Made by a program: the position numbers and the translations under genes. The notes beneath the pieces are model-generated. The model was given only the letters and a program-made list of their open reading frames with translations, did no database searches and was not told where the DNA came from. Below, one piece after another: positions 15,615 through 22,851 of a DNA stretch of 40,701 nucleotides (position 1 is its first letter; each line of letters begins with the position of its first letter). Source of the stretch: a bacterium. Lineage in GTDB: Bacteria; Armatimonadota; Zipacnadia; Zipacnadales; UBA11051. The stretch is from NCBI GenBank assembly GCA_021372615.1, contig JAJFUB010000023.1, positions 1 to 40,701 on the forward strand. The letters run 5' to 3'.

Positions 15615-17708
15615 CTACTTCGGGTAGGTGACCCCCACCACCACATCCAGCAGCGTGACCGCCGGGTTGCGGACACGGACCATCTCCCACAGGCCCTCCC
15701 CGAGCGTGCCGCTGTTGGACGCGCCGAACATCATCCCGCTGCGCCCGCCCGCCGGCGCCGGGTTGGTGAACTTCCCCGTCCCGTCCAGGATCAGCCTGCC
15801 GTCCATATGAATGAGCAGATCCTGGCCCTTGGTCACGATCCGGTAGGTGTGGAAGTCGTCGTCGGTGCGGACGTTCGTGCTGACCCGCGCGTGACGCATG
15901 CAGACATGATCGGGGAAGAACTGCACCTGATCCCCGGTGATGCCGTTCTCGACCAGGATGCTGCTCTCGCTGGAAATCGTCTTGAGTCGGGCCTCGATGA
16001 CCGTCTCGCGCGCGGGGTCAATGAAGGCCGGATAGCGGAAGTAGTGGTAGCTGTCCCCAACCGTGCTGCGGTCGGCAATGAGCAACTTGCCGTCCTGCAG
16101 TTCGATGACGCACCCCTTCGCCCCGCCGATCCGCTGCCAGGCCGGCCCCGGCAACTTGTCGCTCTCCCAGGAGATCATCCACTGGTCATCGCCCGGTGGC
16201 ACCGTTTCGGGCGCGGTGAGGACAACCCGGTTCTGGCGGAACTTCAGCGCCTCCAGCGGCACGGGGTAATCATACCAGTCTTCCTTCACGGTCGGGTTGG
16301 CGAGGGTGTGATCGTTCAGGGCCACCTGCGGCGGCACGGGGCTGACGGCACGCACGTGGCAGATGACCGTCGGCTTGACGGCCTGCGTGAAATCCTCAGC
16401 TACGACCAGGTCGAAGGCCTGCGGACGGCCGGCTTCGAGCAGGTGACCGTTGACGGGCGTGAGCACCGGGACGGTGCGGTAGCGTGACCCGCCCTTGAGA
16501 TAGGACTCGGGCGGGCCGTTGCGGACCGTCAGGAAGTAGAGCTTGTCCCTGGTCTTGAGGGCCTGCGGGTCGCCTAGCTCGCGCCAGATGGGGCCGCGCG
16601 GGTTGAAGTAGTTGAAGATGTAGATGCCATCGGCGCCCGCGGCCCAGGCATTGGCGGCGCGGGCCCGGTAGCTCTCCAGGCTGCTGCGCCGGAAGCGCGT
16701 CTCGCCCAGGACGCGCGAGTCGCTGAGCGACGGGTAGACAGGCACATCGTACTTGTGCCCCAGATCGATGAGGGTCTCCCACGGGTTGAGCCGGAAGTAG
16801 CACGTGCCCGAGAGCACGTCCACCAGCCCCTCCTGCAGCCACCGCTCGATGTCCAGGCCGAGGGCGCGGCTGTACTCGACAGAGTCCGGCACGCGGATGG
16901 CGATGAGGATCGGGCGGCCGCGGCGCATCCCCTCGCGCTCGGTCATGGCGCGAATGCGGCGCACGAGGTCAGTCATCATGTCGCGCTCTTCGTCCGAGGC
17001 CTCCCCGCCCCACGCGACGCTCTTGAAGAAGCAGGCGTGGCGGAAGAAGTCCATCTCCACCCCGTCCACGTCGAATCGCTGGCAGACCTCCTCGAAGAAC
17101 CGGTAGCACAGATCGCGCACTTCCGGCACCGCGTAGTTCACTGACGACCAGGTGCCATAGGGCGGCTGGTGGTCCGGCGCGCCGACGAGGTACTCCGGGT
17201 GGTCCTTCTTGAGTTGCGGCAGCATGATGGGGCCGTAGCCCGTCAGCCCCGCGTCATGCGTGTCATTCATGCGCATGTCCCAGAAGATCTCGATCCCGTG
17301 GGCATGGCAGAAGTCGGCCATGACCTTGATCGGGTCCAGGCCCACCCGCAAGTAATCGGGCATGCCGTTGTCCTTGCACAAGTCCTCGCGCGAGACGAAG
17401 GGCGGGAACACAGCGCTGTGGTGCAGCGCCCAGCCGAAGCACATCGAGTTGCTGTAGAAGATGCTGTCCACCTGACTGCCGAGCAGGGGGGTGGTGCGCA
17501 GGGCCAGGAGCGCCTCGGGGGTCGGCTCCTTCCTGGTGTAGATGACATCATCGCCGTCGTTGTTGAAGATCATGCGGCGGGGGCGATGGGCCGCCTCGCG
17601 GCGCATGGCGCGCAGCCTGGCGAGGTCAATCGGGGCGTTCTGGGCCAGAGCCTGGCTGAGCAGCATGAGCACCCCTCCCGACAGCAGCACTGCAGTCATG
17701 GTCCGCAT
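15615..17708 (-). CDS. Secreted GHL10/family-10-like glycoside hydrolase with C-terminal LamG-like domain
   Basis: 697 aa. Signal peptide 1-23. Residues about 40-400 form a TIM-barrel-like domain of the GHL10 type (putative glycosyl hydrolase, DUF187-like): MIFNNDGDDVIY near 45, EIFWDMRMNDTHDAG near 140 and DVDGVEMDFFRH near 213, whose Glu and Asp are candidate catalytic residues. Residues about 400-520 form a beta-rich domain. About 527-697 is a LamG/3-keto-disaccharide-hydrolase-like sandwich (IHMDGRLILDGTGKFTNP). The substrate is unknown. GGAGG lies eight bases before the ATG at 17708. A GTG two codons upstream is too close to the ribosome site. Its start lies 18 bases after the dhaL stop, so cotranscription with dhaK-dhaL is likely. 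An extracellular hydrolase tied to a ketose kinase suggests that it releases, directly or indirectly, the sugar later phosphorylated. Confidence 0.85.
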   Translation of the reverse strand: MRTMTAVLLSGGVLMLLSQALAQNAPIDLARLRAMRREAAHRPRRMIFNNDGDDVIYTRKEPTPEALLALRTTPLLGSQVDSIFYSNSMCFGWALHHSAVFPPFVSREDLCKDNGMPDYLRVGLDPIKVMADFCHAHGIEIFWDMRMNDTHDAGLTGYGPIMLPQLKKDHPEYLVGAPDHQPPYGTWSSVNYAVPEVRDLCYRFFEEVCQRFDVDGVEMDFFRHACFFKSVAWGGEASDEERDMMTDLVRRIRAMTEREGMRRGRPILIAIRVPDSVEYSRALGLDIERWLQEGLVDVLSGTCYFRLNPWETLIDLGHKYDVPVYPSLSDSRVLGETRFRRSSLESYRARAANAWAAGADGIYIFNYFNPRGPIWRELGDPQALKTRDKLYFLTVRNGPPESYLKGGSRYRTVPVLTPVNGHLLEAGRPQAFDLVVAEDFTQAVKPTVICHVRAVSPVPPQVALNDHTLANPTVKEDWYDYPVPLEALKFRQNRVVLTAPETVPPGDDQWMISWESDKLPGPAWQRIGGAKGCVIELQDGKLLIADRSTVGDSYHYFRYPAFIDPARETVIEARLKTISSESSILVENGITGDQVQFFPDHVCMRHARVSTNVRTDDDFHTYRIVTKGQDLLIHMDGRLILDGTGKFTNPAPAGGRSGMMFGASNSGTLGEGLWEMVRVRNPAVTLLDVVVGVTYPK

Positions 17709-17726
17709 GGCCACTCCCTCCGGGGG

Positions 17727-18368
17727 TCACTCGTTGACGTAGTCGGCCACCGCGCGCACGACCACGGCCACGACCGTCGCCCCGGCGTCCTGGACACCGA
17801 TGCTGCGCTCCTGGAACCAGGCCGACCGGCCGAACTTCCCCTGCAGAGGAGTGGTGCTCTCCGCGCCGGCCTGCGCGGCCTCCGCCGCCGCGGCGCAGGC
17901 GTCCGCGAGTGAAGCCCCGCCGGCTTCCGCCTCTTTCAGCGCCCCCACCGCCGGGATGAGCGCATCCACCAGTGTCTTGTCTCCCTGTTGCGCCCCGCCG
18001 CGCTGCTGCAGTCCGGCGATGGCCGCTTCCCCGGCCGCGACGATCGCGGCCAGATCCCACTCCGCCAGCCCGCCGTCCTTGGCGACCTTCGCCGCGCGCA
18101 TAACTGCGGTGGCGACCAGGGCCCCGAACGTGGAGGCTCCCGCCGAGTTGAAGGCCATACCGGCCTTCAGGAGGGCGTCGGCGAGGCTCCCGGCGGCCTC
18201 GCCCGGGGACTCGATGACCGCCTGCAGGCCCAGGCGGCAGGTGACGCCGAGGTCGCCGTCGCCGGTGGCGGCGTCGAGGGCGGTGATCTCGTCATGCGCC
18301 GCCGCCAGACCGGCCGCGAGCTTGGTGGCCAGGGGCTGGAAGTCGGCGAGGGTCAGTGATTGCTTCAC
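17727..18368 (-). CDS. dhaL: Dihydroxyacetone kinase subunit DhaL
   Basis: 213 aa, normal for the ADP/ATP-binding subunit. LDAATGDGDLGVT at 31-43 supplies the three Asp residues (32, 37, 39) that hold the two magnesium ions. SAGASTFGAL near 75-84 is the nucleotide-loop region, and GRSAWFQERSIGVQDAGA at 180-197 matches the canonical GRASYLGERS-type end. The usual His after the third Asp is replaced by Leu. DhaL passes a phosphate to the ketose bound by DhaK. The start is GTG at 18368, six bases after AAGGAGA. dhaK lies upstream, separated by a 150-base inverted repeat. No DhaM phosphocarrier, EI or HPr gene is in the window, so whether it is PTS-driven or directly ATP-driven is open. Confidence 0.93.
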   Translation of the reverse strand: MKQSLTLADFQPLATKLAAGLAAAHDEITALDAATGDGDLGVTCRLGLQAVIESPGEAAGSLADALLKAGMAFNSAGASTFGALVATAVMRAAKVAKDGGLAEWDLAAIVAAGEAAIAGLQQRGGAQQGDKTLVDALIPAVGALKEAEAGGASLADACAAAAEAAQAGAESTTPLQGKFGRSAWFQERSIGVQDAGATVVAVVVRAVADYVNE

Positions 18369-18396
18369 GGGTGTCTCCTTCTGGACGGCAACGGCT

Positions 18397-18546
18397 CCTC
18401 ACCCCTGCCCCTCTCCCTCGCTCCGCTCCGGAGAGGGGAGGCGTCCGTTCTCCTTGTAGCTTCGAAGCCACAGAGTGGTCGCACGAGGTCCCCCTCTCCG
18501 GAGCGCTCAGCCTCACCGAGCGCGAGGGAGAGGGGTAGGGGTGAGG
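18397..18546. repeat. 150-base inverted repeat between dhaK and dhaL (family D)
   Basis: The outer arms pair over about 25 bases with one mismatch: CCTCACCCCTGCCCCTCTCC on the left, and GGAGAGGGGTAGGGGTGAGG on the right. Internal GGAGAGGGG and CCCCTCTCC segments add further pairing. It fills most of the 189-base gap between two kinase-subunit genes that are usually adjacent. A smaller relative lies at 37732-37785. No coding potential is evident. Confidence 0.78.
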
Positions 18547-18557
18547 ACGCCGTTTGT

Positions 18558-19559
18558 CTACCCCTGCAACAGGAACGGCGAATGCGCCGGGGCGTCCAGG
18601 CAGCGCTTGAGTTCCTCATCCAGCCTGCACAGCGTCACCGACGCTCCCGCCATCTCCATCGAGGTCGCGTACTCCCCGACGAAGGCCTTGTGGATCGTGA
18701 GGCCATGCCCGGTGATGACCTCGTGGGCGCGGCGGTAGAGCAGGTACAGCTCCTCGGGCGGCGTGGCGCCCAGGCTGTTGACGAGGACCGCGACCTCATC
18801 CCCGGACTGGAAGGGCAGGTCGGCCAGCACACGCTCGGTCATCACGGTCGCGACCTCGTCGGCCGTCTGCAGCTTGCCGCGCTGAATGCCCGGCTCGCCG
18901 TGGATGCCCATGCCCAGCTCCATCTCGTCCTCGCCGAGGGTGAACGTGGGCTTGCCGACGGCCGGGATGATGCACGGGGAGAGCGCGACACCCATGCTGC
19001 GGGTGCTGGCGACGACCTTCTCCGCGGTGGCGACGACCTCGTCGAGCGAGGCGCCTTCCTCGGCGCGCGCGCCGACGATCTTGTAGCCGAAGAACAGCCC
19101 GGCCACGGCACGGCGCTTGCCCTCGCTTTCGGGCGGGGCGGAGACGACGTCATCGCGCATGCGAACCGTCGCGACGCGGATGTCCTCCATCTCGCACATC
19201 TCGGCGGCCATGTCAAAGTTCATGATGTCACCGCCGTAGTTGCCGTACAGGTACAGCACCCCGGCGCCGCTGTGGATGGCCTTCGTGACGGCGACCATGG
19301 CGTCAATCGAGGGCGAGGAGAAGACATTGCCGATGGACACGCCGTCGCACAAGCCGGGCCCGACATAGCCCAGGAAGACGGGGATATGGCCCGAGCCCCC
19401 GCCGGTAGCGAGGGCGACCTTGCCCGCCACGGGGGCGTCAACGCGCATCAGCCCGCGCGGCGTGTCCGGCACGCGCTTGAGGTGCGTCGGGTGTGCCGCG
19501 AGGATACCCTCGATGGTCTCCTCGACAAAGGCTTCCGGGTCGTTGATGAGCTTCTTCAT
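18558..19559 (-). CDS. dhaK: Dihydroxyacetone kinase subunit DhaK
   Basis: 333 aa, usual length. [10 protein letters not shown] at 51-60 gives the substrate-site Gly and His58. [10 protein letters not shown] gives Asp111. [10 protein letters not shown] at 217-226 carries His220, the residue that forms a covalent hemiaminal with the ketone of the substrate. All key residues of DhaK are present, so catalysis on dihydroxyacetone or a related ketose is likely. It acts in the cytoplasm with DhaL. GGAGG sits six bases before the ATG at 19559, and the longer frame to 19706 is rejected. It is the first gene of the dhaK-dhaL-GHL10 minus-strand set and is divergent from the aminotransferase gene at 19730, with a shared 170-base control region. 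Confidence 0.94.
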   Translation of the reverse strand: MKKLINDPEAFVEETIEGILAAHPTHLKRVPDTPRGLMRVDAPVAGKVALATGGGSGHIPVFLGYVGPGLCDGVSIGNVFSSPSIDAMVAVTKAIHSGAGVLYLYGNYGGDIMNFDMAAEMCEMEDIRVATVRMRDDVVSAPPESEGKRRAVAGLFFGYKIVGARAEEGASLDEVVATAEKVVASTRSMGVALSPCIIPAVGKPTFTLGEDEMELGMGIHGEPGIQRGKLQTADEVATVMTERVLADLPFQSGDEVAVLVNSLGATPPEELYLLYRRAHEVITGHGLTIHKAFVGEYATSMEMAGASVTLCRLDEELKRCLDAPAHSPFLLQG

Positions 19560-19729
19560 GGGTTGCCTCCGTGGGGGCGCAGGACGCGGCGCCCCGGCCA
19601 GTTGCGAGCCAGCGCCCCAGTGTTCACCGCTCGCGCGCCCGGCACCTGCGCTGCCACGCAGGGGAGCCCGGCTGGGGCAGCGAACCTCTCCCCGTGGCCA
19701 CACCATCTCTCCCCCGGGGAGGGCCAGCC

Positions 19730-20902
19730 ATGAGCACCGACATCCCCCGCAACTACCCCGCGCTGCCGCCGCTGGGCGGCTGGTTCACCGACGAGGAAGT
19801 CCAGGCCGTCATGGAGACGCTACGTGACTCCATGGACTGGCGCACGGGCTTCGGCGGGCCCGAGATCGGCCAGTTCGAGGAGGCCTTCGCGGCCTACTGC
19901 GGGGTCGAGCACGCCATCGCCGTCAACTCCTGCGGCACAGGGCTGGACCTCGCCATGATGTGCCTGGACCTGCAGCCCGGCGATGAGGTCATCAGCCCCG
20001 CCATCACCTTCAAGGCGACCCACCAGGCGATTATCGGCCAGGGGGGCACGGTCGTCATGTGCGAGATTGACCCCGCGACCTTCAACGTGGACGTGGCCGA
20101 TGTCGAGCGGCGCCTCACGCCGCGCACGCGGGCCATCCTCGCGGTCCACAACAACGGCCTGTCGGTGTTCATGGATGAGCTGGAGGCCGTCGCGGCGGCC
20201 CATCCGCACCCCACCTACGGCCCGGCGAAGGTCATCGGCGACGCCGCCCGGGCCTGCGGCGCAGGCTACAAGGGCACGAAAGTGGGGAAGATGGGCTGGA
20301 TGAACGTCTTCAGCTTCCAGACCAGCAAGAACATGACCACGCTCGGCGAGGGCGGGATGATCACCACCGATGACCCCGAGGTGGCCCGTCGCGCGCGGGC
20401 ACACCGCTCGTTCGGCGCCGGGGACATGTTCTGGGGCACGAACTACCGCATGATCCGGCTGCAGGGCGCCGTCGGGTTGGTGCAGTTGCGCCGCCTGGAC
20501 GAGATGAACGACCGGCGGCGCGACCGGGCGCACAACCTCAGCCGGCTGTTGCGCGGCCTCCCCGAGCTGACGCTGCCGACCGAGCCGCCGGACTGCCGGC
20601 ACATCTACTACGGCTACACGGTGATGGTGCCGGAGGACTGGGCGGGGGAGAAGCGGCAGAAGCTGATGGACTGGGTCGGCGCCCGCGGCGTCGGCACGGT
20701 CGTGATGAATGACTGCACCTGGACCTTCGACCCGTATATCGCCTCGCTGGGCTACGACGGGGCCGACACGCCCGTCAGCGTCCTCACCGGCAAGCGCCTG
20801 TTCTGCCTCAGCCTCCACCCGCTGATGACCGACGACGACCAGGAGTACATCGCCCGGACGATGGCCGAGGGGGTCGAGGCGGTGAAGTCCGGTGAAGCCT
20901 GA
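19730..20902 (+). CDS. DegT/DnrJ/EryC1/StrS-family PLP aminotransferase (second copy)
   Basis: 390 aa. VNSCGTGLDLAMM (about 65-77) is the phosphate-binding region, VIGDAARACGAGYKG supplies the ring-binding Asp171, and FQTSKNMTTLGEGG carries the predicted Schiff-base Lys200. It most likely transaminates a keto sugar or keto-cyclitol with glutamate or glutamine as donor. It is clearly diverged from the 424-aa paralogue at 7779-9053, so the substrates may differ. GGGGAGGG at 19716-19723 sets the ATG at 19730. Its stop overlaps the next gene by 11 bases, showing translational coupling with the NodB-like gene. The oxidoreductase two genes downstream could supply the keto substrate, a common pairing in amino-sugar and aminocyclitol pathways. 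Confidence 0.92.
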   Translation: MSTDIPRNYPALPPLGGWFTDEEVQAVMETLRDSMDWRTGFGGPEIGQFEEAFAAYCGVEHAIAVNSCGTGLDLAMMCLDLQPGDEVISPAITFKATHQAIIGQGGTVVMCEIDPATFNVDVADVERRLTPRTRAILAVHNNGLSVFMDELEAVAAAHPHPTYGPAKVIGDAARACGAGYKGTKVGKMGWMNVFSFQTSKNMTTLGEGGMITTDDPEVARRARAHRSFGAGDMFWGTNYRMIRLQGAVGLVQLRRLDEMNDRRRDRAHNLSRLLRGLPELTLPTEPPDCRHIYYGYTVMVPEDWAGEKRQKLMDWVGARGVGTVVMNDCTWTFDPYIASLGYDGADTPVSVLTGKRLFCLSLHPLMTDDDQEYIARTMAEGVEAVKSGEA

Positions 20903-22790
20903 CCCCATCGCGGCAGTAGTGCGGGCTTCCAGCCCGCCCGTGCTGCTCGTCACCGCCGCCGATGAGCAGCACCCGTTCGACGACTACCTGGCCGAGGTGT
21001 TGCTGACCGAGGGGTATGCGTGCTTCGCGTGGTGGGGTCTGTCCCCGGAGGGTTGGCGCCAGCCAACCCGCAGGGGACTGACCCCAGGAGGAGATGGCGA
21101 TGGGGTCAGCCCCCTGCAGACCGGCTCCGCCGGCCTTCCGGGGACAGACCCCGACTCGCGGACAGACCCCGCCCCTTCCCTCCTCATCCTCGGCGCTGGC
21201 GCCGCCGCTCAGACCCCCGTGGAGGAGGTTGAGGCGTACCTGCGCCGCGGCGGCAAGATGATCGTCATGCGGCCGCCCGACTCCTGGGCGCCGCTGCTGG
21301 GCCTGGCCGTGCCGGGCGAGCTGTACCGCACCGCGCCCGATGCGTACCTGCATGTCAACACGGACCACCCGTGGCTGCAGGGCTTCCCCGAAGGCGACCT
21401 GCAGTGTCCCGGCGAGAGCCGCGTGTTCCGCGCCGAGGGGGCCGAGCCGCTGGCCTTCATCGCCGGGCAGCTGGGCATGCCCTCGATCTTCCCCGCCGTG
21501 TCTCACCACCGCGTGGGCGAGGGCGAAGTCGTCACCTTCACCTACGACCTCCCCGAGACCCTCGTGCTCTTCCAGCAAGGCCGAGCGGAGAACTCCAGCA
21601 CCGGCCGCAACCCTGACGCCAACCGCGACGGGAAGTTCTGCGCCGATGACGCCATGACGGCGATGCGCGACTACCGGCTGCGGTTCGTCCCGCAGGCCGA
21701 CGTGCACCGCGACCTGCTGGTGCGCGTGATCCGGGGCCTGCTGGGAGACACGCTGCCCCTGCCACGCCTGTGGCACTTCCCCGACGCCGCGCCCGCCGTG
21801 CTGTTCGTGGATGGCGACGGCGACAGCATGATCTGGGACGACCTCGAAGTCACGGTCGCGATGGCCGCGGAACAGGGCTACCCGTACACGCTCTACATGA
21901 TGCGCGCGGAGATCGAGGCCTTCGACCGAGAGGCCGTGCTCGCGCTGCGCGACCGGGGCTTCGCGTTCGGCGTGCACCCCTGGTGCGGGCCGCGGCCGAC
22001 CATCGAACAGTGGGAGACGGAGATCGGCGAGATCGTCGCGGTGTTCACCGAGAAGTTCGGCTTCGCACCGACCAGCCTGCGCTCCCATTCGTGCATCTTC
22101 CCCGGCTGGGACGAGCATCCCGACATCATCCGTCGGCACGGCCTGCGGCTGGACACCAACCTCGCACCCGGCTATCGCTACCGGGACGGCTACCCCAATG
22201 GCAGCGGCCTGCCGCTGCGCTTCGTGGACCGGGCCGGGCAGATCGTGGACTGCTGGGAGCAGAGCACGATCCAGACCGAGGACGGGGCGCTGACGCCGAA
22301 GGTGCTGCTGCCGCCGCTGACACGCGAGGAGGCGCTGGTGCTCGCCCGGTCCATGCTGCAGCGCGCCGCGGCAACCTACCACAACGTCTTCCACCCTTAC
22401 TTCCACCCCATCAATCTCGGCGAGCGCGGGGCGCGAGTGGCCGCCTGGTTCCGCGGCGTGCTGCGCGAGGCGCGCGACCTGGGCCTGCCCGGCGTCAATG
22501 CCTCCGAGTGGCTGGCCTTCAACGACGCGCGGATGGGTGTGCGCTGCGAGGATGTTCGCTGGGACGCCGCGGGCCGCGAGTTGTCCTTCACCGTCAGCAG
22601 CCCGGCGCCCCTCGACGGCGCGACCATCCTGCTGCCGCCGTGCGGCGGCTTGATCCCGGTGCAGGCCATGGTCGGGGGCAACGAGGCGGAGCTGGAGCCC
22701 GTAGACCTGGAGCGATCCGACTGGACAGCGCTGGTGCTCGACCTGCCGCCACAGGGCCGCCTGTCGGTCAGCATCCGGTATGAAGCATAA
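20892..22790 (+). CDS. Polysaccharide-deacetylase-like (NodB-fold) protein carrying an in-frame repeat insertion
   Basis: 632 aa, no signal peptide. Residues 17-46 (VLLVTAADEQHPFDDYLAEV) begin a Rossmann or glutaminase-like domain that resumes near residue 95 (LLILGAG, then RRGGKMIVMRPP). The stretch between, residues 48-87, is encoded by the palindromic repeat at 21034-21152 and is rich in Gly, Pro and Thr. Residues about 300-560 resemble the NodB deacetylase barrel: LFVDGDGDSMIWDD near 303, FGVHPWCGPRP near 360 and SLRSHSCIFPGW near 397. The standard TFDDG and HxxxH motifs are altered, so activity is uncertain. A beta domain ends the protein. The start is GTG 20892, inside the preceding gene. 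An in-frame GTG at 20940 would exclude the family B repeat but has no ribosome site. Probably acts on an amino-sugar-type substrate with the flanking enzymes. Confidence 0.8.
   Translation: MKPDPIAAVVRASSPPVLLVTAADEQHPFDDYLAEVLLTEGYACFAWWGLSPEGWRQPTRRGLTPGGDGDGVSPLQTGSAGLPGTDPDSRTDPAPSLLILGAGAAAQTPVEEVEAYLRRGGKMIVMRPPDSWAPLLGLAVPGELYRTAPDAYLHVNTDHPWLQGFPEGDLQCPGESRVFRAEGAEPLAFIAGQLGMPSIFPAVSHHRVGEGEVVTFTYDLPETLVLFQQGRAENSSTGRNPDANRDGKFCADDAMTAMRDYRLRFVPQADVHRDLLVRVIRGLLGDTLPLPRLWHFPDAAPAVLFVDGDGDSMIWDDLEVTVAMAAEQGYPYTLYMMRAEIEAFDREAVLALRDRGFAFGVHPWCGPRPTIEQWETEIGEIVAVFTEKFGFAPTSLRSHSCIFPGWDEHPDIIRRHGLRLDTNLAPGYRYRDGYPNGSGLPLRFVDRAGQIVDCWEQSTIQTEDGALTPKVLLPPLTREEALVLARSMLQRAAATYHNVFHPYFHPINLGERGARVAAWFRGVLREARDLGLPGVNASEWLAFNDARMGVRCEDVRWDAAGRELSFTVSSPAPLDGATILLPPCGGLIPVQAMVGGNEAELEPVDLERSDWTALVLDLPPQGRLSVSIRYEA
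20913..20937 (-). repeat. Family B repeat inside the start of a coding gene
   Basis: GCAGTAGTGCGGGCTTCCAG followed by CCCGC is, in reverse, nearly the same as the intergenic repeat at 128-152. It is translated as part of residues 8-16 (VVRASSPP) of the NodB-like protein if the GTG at 20892 is the true start. Confidence 0.65.
21034..21152. repeat. Nested palindromic repeat within a gene (family C)
   Basis: About 119 bases of nested inverted repeats. The outer arms are GGGGTCTGTCCCCGG and CCGGGGACAGACCCC. Inner arms are CAGGGGACTGACCCC and GGGGTCAGCCCCCTG (one mismatch). Small side hairpins are GTTGGC/GCCAAC (21052-21067) and CCGGC/GCCGG. It is fully open in the reading frame of the NodB-like gene. 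A short copy of the same motif lies 3.6 adjacent genes-widths downstream in intergenic DNA at 22796-22824. Confidence 0.85.
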
Positions 22791-22795
22791 CCCAA

Positions 22796-22824
22796 GGGGT
22801 CTGTCCCCGCAGGGGGCTGACCCC
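22796..22824. repeat. Short intergenic copy of family C
   Basis: GGGGTCTGTCCCC, GCAGG, then GGGCTGACCCC combines the outer and inner arm motifs of the repeat at 21034-21152. It lies 5 bases after the NodB-like stop and 27 bases before the oxidoreductase ATG. Confidence 0.75.
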
Positions 22825-22851
22825 ATCTGCACACAGGGAGAGGATGACCAC

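Noticed and set aside
20892-22790. The NodB-like gene as a pseudogene broken by repeat insertion
   Set aside because: The frame stays open through both repeats to a normal end with plausible domain sequence on each side, so there is no sign of decay, although function could still be affected.
22780-22851. An N-terminal extension of the oxidoreductase
   Set aside because: The extension is encoded by a repeat and intergenic DNA, and the nucleotide-binding strand begins properly just after ATG 22852, which has its own ribosome site.
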